A stretch of DNA of 33,633 bases from Actinomycetales bacterium (GTDB taxonomy: Bacteria; Actinomycetota; Actinomycetes; Actinomycetales; Quadrisphaeraceae), in assembly GCA_022701985.1 (NCBI GenBank), contig JAKONK010000039.1, forward strand, positions 1-33,633. Direction: 5' to 3'. A model generated the notes under the pieces. That model searched no databases and had not been told where the DNA came from. It saw only the letters and a program-made list of their open reading frames with translations. A program made the position numbers and the translations under genes. Below, one piece after another: positions 25,080 through 32,870 of this stretch. The first letter of the stretch is position 1. Every line of letters begins with the position of its first letter.

Positions 25080-25108
25080 ACCGTAGGCAGGCCACCACCC
25101 GCTGGCAA
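25080..25108 (-). promoter_or_regulatory. sigma-A-like promoter of fdhA
   Basis: On the minus strand, TTGCCA (25108-25103, one mismatch to TTGACA) is followed by exactly 17 bases and TACGGT (25085-25080). Initiation would fall near 25073, leaving a leader of about 57 bases. It is the best -35/-10 pair noticed in the window. Confidence 0.65.
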
Positions 25109-25162
25109 CCGGTCCCCCGAACGGGCAGGTGTGGACCGGCGATCACGGGGCACGTGGGTGGC

Positions 25163-25378
25163 ATGGCTGACGAGCAGACCTTCCACAAGGGCGACGACGT
25201 CGAGTGGTCCTCCCACGGGAACACCGTGGAGGGGACCGTCGAGGAGAAGATCACCGAGGACACGAAGGCCGGTGGCCGCCAGGTGCGCGCCAGCGACGAC
25301 GACCCGCAGTACCTGGTCAAGAGCGACAAGACCGGCAAGGAGGCCGTCCACAAGCCGGAGTCGCTCGACGAGGCCTGA
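25163..25378 (+). CDS. DUF2945 / HVA1-family protein
   Basis: A 71-residue hydrophilic protein from ATG 25163 (a GTG three codons earlier is possible). KGDDVEWSSHGNTVEGTVEE followed by YLVKSDKTGKEAVHKPESL matches the DUF2945 (hypervirulence-associated HVA1) family, small beta-rich proteins of unknown function. It is monocistronic, divergent from fdhA, and followed by a strong hairpin. Confidence 0.9.
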   Translation: MADEQTFHKGDDVEWSSHGNTVEGTVEEKITEDTKAGGRQVRASDDDPQYLVKSDKTGKEAVHKPESLDEA

Positions 25379-25393
25379 CCCCTCACCGTCTAC

Positions 25394-25440
25394 GACCGCA
25401 GGCGCCCGCCACCCGACCGGGGTGGCGGGCGCCTGCGGTC
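25394..25440. terminator. 21-bp perfect hairpin terminator
   Basis: Arms 25394-25414 and 25420-25440 pair perfectly around a 5-base loop. It lies between the convergent DUF2945 and MaoC genes, and its last two bases overlap the MaoC stop region. It is the same family as 23731-23780. Confidence 0.88.
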
Positions 25441-26383
25441 ACGAGGGGGTGCTGAGGGGGGCCGCGGTGGCCGTCAGGTGCACGCGCTCCCCCGAGCGCC
25501 CACCCGAGCGCACGGCGAGCGCCCAACCGCTGGCCCGCCGCCCGTCGAGCGGCTCCACGCAGAGCTCGGCGCGCGCGCCGAGCAGCAGCGGCGCCCCCCA
25601 GCGGGCCCGCACCTCCACGGCCCCAACGGCGGCTGCCACGGCCTGCGGCTCCACCTGGCCCACTGCGCGGGCGAGCGTCCACATCCCGTGGGCGATCGCC
25701 CCGGGGAACCCCAGCGCCCGCGCGGCGAGCCGCGAGAGGTGGATGGGGTTGGCATCACCGCTGACCGCCGCGTAGGCCCGCCCGGCGTGCGCGGGCACCC
25801 GCCAGCGCGCCGCGGTGCGCGCCGGCGGCTCCGGCAGGTCGGTGGCGGCGGACCCCGCAGCCCCGCCCGCGCCCCCCGAGCTCACCGCGCCCCCAGCACC
25901 CCGGGCGAGGTACCCGCTCGTCCCCTCCCAGACGGTCTCGTCACCGACCACCACCTGCGAGACGAGCTCGACGAGGGCGCCCTTGGGGTGGACCAGCGGC
26001 CCCCGCGCAGCGACGCGCACCTCGGCCCGCTCCCCCACCCCGAGCGGCCGGTGCTGGCGCACGTGCTGGGTGACGTGCACGAGGCCCGGCAGGGGGAACG
26101 GGAAGGCCTCGGCGCTCATGAGCTGCAGCTGCGCCGTGAACGCCAGCAGGTGCGGGCCCACCGCGGGCAGCACCGGCCGCAGGGGCACACCGGTGGCGCG
26201 GGCGAGGGCGGCGGCGCGGTCGGCGTCGACGGCGACCCCGGCCAGCACCACGCCTCCCGCGGGGACCACGACCGGCTCACCGCGTGCGGCTGCCGAGCGC
26301 ACGGCTGCGCCCTTGCGCCGCGCGGACAGGACCGCCCGCGCGTAGACCGGGGCGAGGCTCCCAGAGCCCGACGGGGTGCTCAC
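25439..26383 (-). CDS. MaoC-like (R)-specific enoyl-CoA/ACP hydratase, HtdX-like
   Basis: A 314-residue protein with a GTG start overlapping the stop of the fabG4-like gene (GTGA). The second half carries the hot-dog hydratase motif SGDANPIHLSRLAARALGF followed by AIAHGMWTLAR, with catalytic Asp and His. The first half (HLLAFTAQLQLMSAEAFPFP, VHVTQHVRQHRPLGVGE) is the non-catalytic hot-dog repeat, as in double-hot-dog hydratases. Length and gene order resemble mycobacterial HtdX, which neighbours fabG4. The reaction is hydration of trans-2-enoyl thioesters or the reverse dehydration. A Gly/Ala/Ser-rich linker (ARGAGGAVSSGGAGGAAG) joins the two halves. It ends the three-gene lipid operon. Confidence 0.88.
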   Translation of the reverse strand: MSTPSGSGSLAPVYARAVLSARRKGAAVRSAAARGEPVVVPAGGVVLAGVAVDADRAAALARATGVPLRPVLPAVGPHLLAFTAQLQLMSAEAFPFPLPGLVHVTQHVRQHRPLGVGERAEVRVAARGPLVHPKGALVELVSQVVVGDETVWEGTSGYLARGAGGAVSSGGAGGAAGSAATDLPEPPARTAARWRVPAHAGRAYAAVSGDANPIHLSRLAARALGFPGAIAHGMWTLARAVGQVEPQAVAAAVGAVEVRARWGAPLLLGARAELCVEPLDGRRASGWALAVRSGGRSGERVHLTATAAPLSTPS

Positions 26384-27777
26384 GCGCCCACCAGCGCCTG
26401 GCCGCAGACCCTGACCACCTGGCCGCGCACGCCCGCGCTGGCGGGCTCGGCGAGCCAGGCGACCGCCTCGGCGACGTCGACGGGCCGCCCGCCCTGCTGC
26501 AGGCTCGCGGTGCGCCGCCCGAGCTGGCGCAGCAGCGGCGGGATCCTCGCCGTCATCTCGGTCTCGACGAAGCCCGGTGCGACGGCGTTGGCGGTCGCGC
26601 CCGCAGCGGCGAGCTGCGGGTCGAGGGCACGCACCCACCCGGCGACCCCGGCCTTGGACGCCGCGTAGTTGGCCTGCCCGCGGTTGCCCGCGAGACCGGA
26701 TGTCGAGGAGACGCCGACGACGCGGGCCCCCTCGCCCAGGAGCCCGGCCTCCAGCAGGGCGGACGTCAGCCGCAGCGGCGCGGCGAGGTTGACGCCGAGC
26801 ACGGCGTCCCACCGGGCGGCGTCGAGGTTGACCAGCAGCCGGTCGCGCGTGATGCCGGCGTTGTGGACCAGCACGAGGCGTCGGTCGCCCCCCGCACCCA
26901 GGTGGGCTCCCAGGTGCTCGACCAGGCGCTGCGGGGCGTCGGCGGCGGTGACGTCGAGGGCGAGGGCGTGCCCGCGGACGGCGTTGGCGGTGGCGGCCAG
27001 GTCAGCGCTGGCGGCCGGGACGTCGACGGCGACCACCCGGGCCCCCTGGCGCGCGAGCACCTGCGCGGTGGCGCGGCCGATGCCCCGGGCGGCGCCGGTG
27101 ACGACGGCGAGGGCCCCGTCCAGCGGCGCGGCGACGGGCGCCGGCAGGCCCTCCGCAGCCGCCACCTCGACGACCTGCCCGTCGACGAACGCCGAGCGCG
27201 CCGAGACGAGGAACAGCAGCGGCCCGGCCACCTCGGCGGCGCCCGCGCCGGGTGCCAGGCGCAGCAGGTTGGCCGTGGCCCCGGCGCGCAGCTCCTTGCC
27301 GACGGTCCTCACGACCCCCTCGAGGCCCTGGGCCACGGCGGCGGCCTCCGGGTCTCCCGCCGAGCCCGGCGCCGGCCCGACGACGACGACGCGCGCGCTG
27401 GGGCCCAGGCGGCGCACCGCCGGCCCGAGGGCCAGGCCGAGGGCGGCGAGGTCGTCGACGCGCGCGGCGCCGGTGGCGTCGACGACGACGGCGCCCAGCC
27501 GCGGGCCGTCCGCCTCCGCGCGCTCGACGAGGTGGGCGCCCGCGCCGCGCAGCACGGACGCGAGCGCACCCCCGGCCTCGCGGGTGCGGAACACCGAGGG
27601 CTCGCCGCCGGTGGTCAGCACCAGGGCGGGGCCGGCGAGCAGCGGCTGCCCGTCGGCGTGGCGGCGCAGGACGGCCGGTCTCGGCAGACCGAGGCGCTGC
27701 GCGACCGCGGCGCCCGGCCCGGTCCTGACCAGCTCCGCGTACAGGTCCCTGCTCGGACCCCCGCCGGGGCGGGCCAT
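26380..27777 (-). CDS. fabG: FabG4-type 3-oxoacyl-thioester reductase
   Basis: A 465-residue high-molecular-weight FabG. ATG 27777 overlaps the thiolase stop (TGATG). The N-terminal 210 residues are the non-catalytic flavodoxin-like domain of FabG4 (DLYAELVRTGPGAAVAQRLG, GVVRTVGKELRAGATANLL). The C-terminal SDR domain has VTGAARGIGRA (226-236), VHNAGITRD, VGVSSTSGLAGNRGQ, and YAASK with Y371 and K375. FabG4 enzymes reduce 3-oxoacyl-CoA or -ACP, often with NADH. The neighbours, a thiolase upstream and MaoC hydratase downstream, support a role in acyl-CoA chain metabolism rather than classical FASII. Confidence 0.92.
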   Translation of the reverse strand: MARPGGGPSRDLYAELVRTGPGAAVAQRLGLPRPAVLRRHADGQPLLAGPALVLTTGGEPSVFRTREAGGALASVLRGAGAHLVERAEADGPRLGAVVVDATGAARVDDLAALGLALGPAVRRLGPSARVVVVGPAPGSAGDPEAAAVAQGLEGVVRTVGKELRAGATANLLRLAPGAGAAEVAGPLLFLVSARSAFVDGQVVEVAAAEGLPAPVAAPLDGALAVVTGAARGIGRATAQVLARQGARVVAVDVPAASADLAATANAVRGHALALDVTAADAPQRLVEHLGAHLGAGGDRRLVLVHNAGITRDRLLVNLDAARWDAVLGVNLAAPLRLTSALLEAGLLGEGARVVGVSSTSGLAGNRGQANYAASKAGVAGWVRALDPQLAAAGATANAVAPGFVETEMTARIPPLLRQLGRRTASLQQGGRPVDVAEAVAWLAEPASAGVRGQVVRVCGQALVGA

Positions 27778-29099
27778 CAGAGGGCCTCGAGCGCCATGAC
27801 GACGCCCTGCCCGCCCGCGGCGCACACCGACAGGAGCGCGCGGGGCTTCGGGGCGCCGGGGCCGTGCTGCTGCTCGCGCTGCGCGGCGATCTGGTGCAGC
27901 TGCTTGGCGGCGGTGGCGAGGACGCGACCGCCGGTGGCCGCGAAGGGGTGGCCGGTGGCCAGCGAGGAGCCCAGCGGGTTGAGCCGGGAGCGGTCGACGG
28001 CGCCGAGGGCGGGCCTGCCCAGCCGCTCGGCGCAGAACTGCTCGGACTCCCAGGCGGCCAGGGTCGCCAGCACGGTGGAGGCGAACGCCTCGTGGACCTC
28101 CAGGACGTCCGCGTCCTGCAGCGTCCACCCGATCCGGTCGAGCAGGCGGGGCATCGCGTAGACGGGGGCGGTGAGCAGCCCGTCGGTGCCGGTGACGAAG
28201 TCGACGGCGGCCGACTCGGCGTCGACCACCCGCGCCAGGGGCCGCAGCGAGCGCTGGGCGGCCCACTCCTCGCTGGCCAGGAGCACCACGGCCGCGCCGT
28301 CGGTGAGCGGGGTGGAGTTGCCGGCCGTCATGGTGTCCCCGAAGACCGGACCGAGCGCAGCCAGCGCCTCCACGGAGGTCGACGGGCGGAGCACGTCGTC
28401 GCGGTGCAGCCCCAGGTACCCGGTGACGAGGTCGTCGAAGAAGCCGTCGTCCCAGGCGCGGGCGAGGGCGTGGTGGCTGCGCGCGGCGAGCGCGTCCTGC
28501 GCCTGGCGGGAGACGCCCCAGGCGGCGGCGGTCAGGGCGGCGTGCTCGCCCATCGACAGGCCGGTGCGGGGCTCGGCGTTGCGCGGGGCCTCGACCCGCA
28601 GCGCCGAGGGCCGCAGCCGGGCGAGCGCCCTGATCCGGGCCGGGGCCGACCGGGCCCCGCGGACGGCGAGCGCGGTGCGGCGCAGGTCGTCACCGACGGC
28701 GAGCGGCGCGTCGCTGGCGCTGTCGGCGCCGCCGGCGATGCCGGACTCGACCTGCCCCACGCGGATGGCGTTGCTGACGATGACGGCGGCCTCGAGCCCG
28801 GTGGCGCACGCCATGGCGAGGTCGGTGGTGGGGGTGGTGGGCGCCAGGGCGCTGGAGAGCACGGCCTCGCGCGTGATGTTGAGGTCGCGGCTGTGGCGCA
28901 GCACGGCGCCCGCCACGACGGTGCCGAGCCGCTCCCCCGCGAGGCCGGTCCGCGCCGCCAGCCCGTCGAGGGCGGCGGTCAGCAGGTCCTGGCTGCTCGC
29001 CCGGGCGTAGGCGCGCCCCGTCCGGGAGAACGGGGTGCGGTCGGCGGCGACGACGACGGCGCTGCGGAGGTGGGCTGACGGGGAGGGTGCGGGAGCCAC
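27777..29099 (-). CDS. acetyl-CoA C-acyltransferase (thiolase), FadA2/FadI-like
   Basis: A 440-residue thiolase with a GTG start. The nucleophilic cysteine is C98 in DLAMACATGLEAAV. EVHEAFAST, NPLGSSLATGHPFAATGGR (catalytic His) and SVCAAGGQG (second Cys) complete the active site. It cleaves 3-ketoacyl-CoA with CoA, or condenses in reverse. It is first in the thiolase-fabG-maoC operon, whose genes overlap by 1-4 bases. TAGCCT, 6 bases before the GTG, suggests a leaderless transcript. Mycobacteria place a related thiolase (fadA2) next to fabG4 and htdX, which supports the assignment. Confidence 0.92.
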   Translation of the reverse strand: MAPAPSPSAHLRSAVVVAADRTPFSRTGRAYARASSQDLLTAALDGLAARTGLAGERLGTVVAGAVLRHSRDLNITREAVLSSALAPTTPTTDLAMACATGLEAAVIVSNAIRVGQVESGIAGGADSASDAPLAVGDDLRRTALAVRGARSAPARIRALARLRPSALRVEAPRNAEPRTGLSMGEHAALTAAAWGVSRQAQDALAARSHHALARAWDDGFFDDLVTGYLGLHRDDVLRPSTSVEALAALGPVFGDTMTAGNSTPLTDGAAVVLLASEEWAAQRSLRPLARVVDAESAAVDFVTGTDGLLTAPVYAMPRLLDRIGWTLQDADVLEVHEAFASTVLATLAAWESEQFCAERLGRPALGAVDRSRLNPLGSSLATGHPFAATGGRVLATAAKQLHQIAAQREQQHGPGAPKPRALLSVCAAGGQGVVMALEAL

Positions 29100-29111
29100 C
29101 GGCCCAGGCTA
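29100..29111 (-). promoter_or_regulatory. leaderless-type -10 element for the thiolase operon
   Basis: On the minus strand, TAGCCT (29111-29106) is followed by 6 bases and the GTG at 29099, the TANNNT-N6-start arrangement. Confidence 0.5.
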
Positions 29112-29129
29112 GCCGGACGCGCCATCTTT

Positions 29130-29155
29130 CCGGTACTGGAAGTAGCGGGTACCGG
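29130..29155. promoter_or_regulatory. inverted repeats, probable TetR operator
   Basis: CCGGTAC (29130-29136) and GTACCGG (29149-29155) are complementary around 12 bases. Nested within is TACT-GGA-AGTA (29134-29144). They lie midway between the divergent thiolase and tetR promoters, as expected for a local TetR repressor acting on both. Confidence 0.55.
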
Positions 29156-29166
29156 TGGTGCCGGGT

Positions 29167-29178
29167 TACTGTCGGTGG
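29167..29178 (+). promoter_or_regulatory. leaderless-type -10 element for the tetR gene
   Basis: TACTGT (29167-29172) plus 6 bases leads directly to the ATG at 29179, so transcription should begin at the start codon. This supports ATG 29179 over the GTG at 29155. Confidence 0.5.
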
Positions 29179-29889
29179 ATGCCGATGACGTCAGCGCCCG
29201 CCCTGGACGGGCGCAGCACCCGCTGGGAGGCGCACCGCACCGCCCGGCGCGAGGAGCTGGTGCAGGCGGCGCTGCGGGCCATCACCCGGCACGGTCCCGG
29301 CGTCGGCGTCGACGAGATCGCCGCCGAGGCCGGCACCAGCAAGACCGCGCTCTACCGGCACTTCGCCGACAAGGAGCAGCTCTACCTCGCCGTCGCCGAG
29401 CGCGTGAGCCGGCGCGTCCTGGCCGACCTCGGCGCGGCCGCCGCCTCCCACGAGCGGCCCCGGGCGGCGCTGGGGGCCGTCATCGCCACCTACCTGCGGC
29501 TCGTCGCCGACGACCCCGACGTGTACTGGTTCGTCACCCACCGCCCCGCCGGCAGCGGCGGTCCGGGCAGCGCCGACCCCCTCGCCGGTCTCTCCAGCGC
29601 CGTGAGCGCCGAGCTCGCCGCGGCGATCACCCAGCGGCTCACCGAGGCCGGCATCGACGCGTCGGCGGCTCCCGCCTGGGCGCACGGCCTGGTGGGGATG
29701 ATCCGCGCGGCCACCGACCACTGGATGGCCCGGCGCGCGTCCGACCCGTCGGGCAGCCCACCGGCCGCCCCACCGGCCGTCCCGAGCGCCGACGAGCTGG
29801 CCGCCCAGCTCACCGCGCTCGCCTGGGGCGGCCTGTCACGAGCACCCCTGAGCCACGACGAGTCCCACGACCACGAGGAGAGGCCATGA
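29179..29889 (+). CDS. TetR/AcrR-family transcriptional regulator
   Basis: A 236-residue protein. The N-terminal helix-turn-helix is clear: RREELVQAALRAITRHGPGV, VDEIAAEAGTSKTALYRHFA, DKEQLYLAVAERVSRRV (residues about 19-75). The C-terminal ligand domain contains YWFVTHRPAGSG and HGLVGMIRAATDHWMARRA and matches TetR proteins linked to fatty-acid genes. The stop overlaps the acyl-CoA oxidase start (ATGA). Context suggests that it senses an acyl-CoA and represses the divergent thiolase operon and its own operon. A proline/alanine-rich stretch near 192-206 is likely flexible. Confidence 0.92.
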   Translation: MPMTSAPALDGRSTRWEAHRTARREELVQAALRAITRHGPGVGVDEIAAEAGTSKTALYRHFADKEQLYLAVAERVSRRVLADLGAAAASHERPRAALGAVIATYLRLVADDPDVYWFVTHRPAGSGGPGSADPLAGLSSAVSAELAAAITQRLTEAGIDASAAPAWAHGLVGMIRAATDHWMARRASDPSGSPPAAPPAVPSADELAAQLTALAWGGLSRAPLSHDESHDHEERP

Positions 29890-31982
29890 GCACCAGCACC
29901 GCGAGCAGCAGCACCGAGGCCGCCGAGGTCGCGGCCGGCGTCGCCGAGGTCGGGGGCTCCGCCCCGAGCCGCCTCGACCAGGACGCCGACACGATGGCCT
30001 CCCTCGCGGGCCTGGCGGACGCTCCCGCCGGCGACCTCGCCGCCGACCCGGCCGCCGTCCAGCGGGTGCTCGACGGCCGCTGGGCCCACGTCCGCGAGCG
30101 CGCCCGCGCCACGATCCCCGCCGCCTGGTGCGAGCCGACCGACCACCTCTCCACGGCCGAGCACCGCGCGGTGACGCTGCAGCGGCTCACCGAGGTCGTG
30201 CCGACCGGCGAGCACCGCTACGGGTTCGCGGCGTCGGCGACCGGCGGCCTGGGCGGCGACAGCGTCGGCGCACAGACGGTGAACTTCGAGATGCTCGGCC
30301 ATGCCGACCTGTCGCTGACGATCAAGGCGGGCGTGCAGTGGGGCCTGTTCGCCGGCTCGATCCAGGCGCTCGGCACCGCGAGGCACCACGAGCGGTACCT
30401 GCGCGACGCCGTCGAGACGCGCCTGCTCGGCTGCTTCGCCATGACGGAGACGGGCCACGGCTCCGACGTCGCCAGCCTCGCCACCACCGCCACCTACGAC
30501 GAGGCGACGGGCGAGATCGTCGTCCACTCCCCCGGCCCGGACGCGCGCAAGGACTACATCGGCAACGCCGCGCAGGACGCGCGGATGGCCGTCGTGTACG
30601 CCCAGCTCATCACGAAGGGCGAGCGCCACGGCGTCCACGCCGTCCTGGTGCCGGTCCGCGACGAGGCCGGGAACGCGCTGCCGGGGGTCACCCTCAGCGA
30701 CTGCGGCCGCAAGATGGGCCTGAACGGCGTGGACAACGGCCGGATCATGTTCGACCACGTGCGCGTGCCCCGCGAGAACCTGCTCGACCGGTACGGCCAG
30801 GTGGCCGAGGACGGCACCTACAGCTCCTCCATCGCCAGCGACAACGCCCGCTTCTTCACCACCCTCGGCGCGTTGGTGAAGGGCCGCGTCTGCATCGGCG
30901 GCGCGGCGCTGGCGGCGTCGAAGACCGGCCTGGCCATCGCCGTCCGCTACGCCGAGAGCCGCAGGCAGTTCCCGCGGCCGGGAGCGCCCGGCGAGGAGGT
31001 CACCCTCCTCGACTACCGCACCCACCAGCGCCGGCTCCTGCCGCTGCTGGCGCGCTCAGCGGTGCTGTCGCTGGCGCAGGACGAGCTGGTCGCCGAGCTG
31101 CACCGCGTCACCAACCCGGTGCTGCTGGGTGCCGCGCCCTCACCCGGCCCGCAGAAGGCGCTCGAGGCGAAGGCCGCGGGCATGAAGGCGCTGCTCACCT
31201 GGCACGCGACCGAGGCGCTGCAAGAGGCCCGCGAGGCCTGCGGCGGCGCAGGGTTCCTCTCGGAGAACCGGATCGCGCAGCTCAAGGGCGACACCGACGT
31301 CTTCACCACCTTCGAGGGCGACAACACCGTGCTCGCGCAGCTGCTGGGCAAGCACCTGCTGGCCACGTACCGCGACACCCTGAAGCAGGCCGGCAAGCTG
31401 GGGGCCGCCCGGGCGGTGACGACGTCGCTGGTCGACGCCTACGCCGGCCGGACCCCGGCGCGCGCCGTCGCCGGGTTCGTCGGCGAGACCCTCGCCGACC
31501 TGCGCCGCCACGAGGACGCCGGCCCGCTCGACCGCGACTGGCAGCTCCGGCTCCTCGCCCACCGCGAGCGCCGGGTGCTGGAGTCGCTGGTGGCGCGGAT
31601 GCGCAAGCGCTCGGCCGCCGGCGCCGACGCGTTCACGGTGGTCAACGAGGTGCAGGACCACCTGGTGCTGGCCGCGAAGGCCCACCTCGACGCGCACGTC
31701 GCCTCCACGGCGGCGGCGGCGGTCGCGCGGGCGGACGGCGAGGGCTCGGACAAGGCCCGGGCGCTGCTGGGCCGGGTGCTCGACCTGCACGTGCTCTCCC
31801 AGCTGGAGGCCGACCGCGCCTGGTACCTCGAGCGCGGTCTGATCACCCCGGCGCGCTCGCGCGAGCTGACCTCCGCGGTCAACGCGCTGTGCGCGCAGCT
31901 GCGGCCGCACGCCGGCCGGCTGGTCGACGCGTTCGCGCTGCCCGAGGGCTGGCTCGGGGCGAACATCACACGAGCCGGCTGA
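29886..31982 (+). CDS. acyl-CoA oxidase/dehydrogenase family flavoenzyme
   Basis: A 698-residue protein, ATG start with GAGGAG upstream, coupled to tetR by a 4-base overlap. It is longer than ordinary acyl-CoA dehydrogenases (about 380) and resembles acyl-CoA oxidases. Features are GCFAMTETGHGSDVASLATT, HSPGPDARKDYIGNAAQDAR, DCGRKMGLNGVDNGRIMFDH and VFTTFEGDNTVLAQLLGKHL with the catalytic Glu (about E477), followed by a C-terminal oxidase-type helical domain. The reaction is FAD-dependent alpha,beta-oxidation of acyl-CoA. Whether oxygen or an electron-transfer flavoprotein is the acceptor cannot be told from sequence alone. It supplies the enoyl-CoA used by the divergent MaoC, FabG and thiolase enzymes. 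The 3' end overlaps the sirtuin gene by 17 bases. Confidence 0.9.
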   Translation: MSTSTASSSTEAAEVAAGVAEVGGSAPSRLDQDADTMASLAGLADAPAGDLAADPAAVQRVLDGRWAHVRERARATIPAAWCEPTDHLSTAEHRAVTLQRLTEVVPTGEHRYGFAASATGGLGGDSVGAQTVNFEMLGHADLSLTIKAGVQWGLFAGSIQALGTARHHERYLRDAVETRLLGCFAMTETGHGSDVASLATTATYDEATGEIVVHSPGPDARKDYIGNAAQDARMAVVYAQLITKGERHGVHAVLVPVRDEAGNALPGVTLSDCGRKMGLNGVDNGRIMFDHVRVPRENLLDRYGQVAEDGTYSSSIASDNARFFTTLGALVKGRVCIGGAALAASKTGLAIAVRYAESRRQFPRPGAPGEEVTLLDYRTHQRRLLPLLARSAVLSLAQDELVAELHRVTNPVLLGAAPSPGPQKALEAKAAGMKALLTWHATEALQEAREACGGAGFLSENRIAQLKGDTDVFTTFEGDNTVLAQLLGKHLLATYRDTLKQAGKLGAARAVTTSLVDAYAGRTPARAVAGFVGETLADLRRHEDAGPLDRDWQLRLLAHRERRVLESLVARMRKRSAAGADAFTVVNEVQDHLVLAAKAHLDAHVASTAAAAVARADGEGSDKARALLGRVLDLHVLSQLEADRAWYLERGLITPARSRELTSAVNALCAQLRPHAGRLVDAFALPEGWLGANITRAG

Positions 31983-32820
31983 CCAGCTCCGGCAGGAGGT
32001 CCTGGACGGGGGCGGCGACCTTGAGGACGCCGTCCCCGTCGGCGCGCGTGACCCCGTCGGTGACGACGGCGACGGGCTGGCCCGCGCGGACCGCCGCCCG
32101 CACGAAGCGGTACCCGCTCATGACGGTCAGCGAGCTGCCGAGCACCAGCAGTGCGGGGGCGGCCGCGAGCATCTCGAAGGCGCGGGTGACGCGGTCCTTG
32201 GGCACCGGCTCGCCGAAGTAGACGACGTCGGGCTTGAGCACCCCGGTCTCGCAGACCGGGCAGGGGACGACGACGAACCCCTCGACCAGCTCCTCGGGCA
32301 GGTCGACGTCGCCGTCGGGGTTGACCCTGAGCTGGTCCGCGCGCGCCTCGGCCTGCTCGGCGAAGCCGGGGTTGGCGGCGCGCAGCCGGCGGTCGAGCTG
32401 AGAGCGCGGCAGCACCGAGCCGCAGTCGAGGCAGACGACGCGCGCCAGCGTCCCGTGGAGCTCCAGCACCCGGTCGCTCCCGGCCGCCTGGTGCAGCCCG
32501 TCCACGTTCTGGGTGAGCACGGGACCCACCGCCCCGACCTGCTGCAGCGCCGCGAGCGCGGTGTGCGCGGCGTTGGGCTGCGCCGTCGCGATCTGCCACC
32601 ACCCGACGTAGGAGCGCGCCCAGTAGCGGCGGCGCCCCTCGGGGTCGTGGAGGAACTCGCCGTACGTCATGGGCTTGTTGGTGCGCTGGGCGCCGGTGGG
32701 CCCGCGGTAGTCGGGGATGCCGGACGCCGTCGACATCCCGGCGCCGGTGAGGGCGAGGACCCCGCGGCCGCTCTCGCGGGCCTCCTGGAGCAGGTGGAGG
32801 AGGTCGGCCGGCGGCTGCAC
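31966..32820 (-). CDS. sirtuin NAD-dependent deacylase (class II-like)
   Basis: A 284-residue Sir2 protein with a GTG start. NAD-binding motifs are [17 protein letters not shown] and [13 protein letters not shown]. The catalytic His is in [12 protein letters not shown]. Zinc cysteines are in VCLDCGS and CPVCETG, and the second NAD loop is [25 protein letters not shown] with GLHQAAGS is typical of class II (SIRT4-like) sirtuins, so deacylation of lysines, possibly with longer acyl groups, or lipoamidase-like activity is conceivable. Its position next to acyl-CoA enzymes fits protein acylation control, but this is inference. TACCGT lies 6 bases before the start, so the transcript may be leaderless. 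Confidence 0.93.
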   Translation of the reverse strand: MQPPADLLHLLQEARESGRGVLALTGAGMSTASGIPDYRGPTGAQRTNKPMTYGEFLHDPEGRRRYWARSYVGWWQIATAQPNAAHTALAALQQVGAVGPVLTQNVDGLHQAAGSDRVLELHGTLARVVCLDCGSVLPRSQLDRRLRAANPGFAEQAEARADQLRVNPDGDVDLPEELVEGFVVVPCPVCETGVLKPDVVYFGEPVPKDRVTRAFEMLAAAPALLVLGSSLTVMSGYRFVRAAVRAGQPVAVVTDGVTRADGDGVLKVAAPVQDLLPELVSRLV

Positions 32821-32832
32821 CCGGGCACGGTA
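32821..32832 (-). promoter_or_regulatory. leaderless-type -10 element for the sirtuin gene
   Basis: On the minus strand, TACCGT (32832-32827) is separated by 6 bases from the GTG at 32820. Confidence 0.5.
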
Positions 32833-32870
32833 GGCCGCTGACCCCGCCGGCGCCCTGCCGGGTCCGGCGG

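Noticed and set aside
25151-25156. CACGTG box before the DUF2945 gene
   Set aside because: A six-base palindrome is expected by chance in DNA of this composition, and no paired site or promoter is visible.
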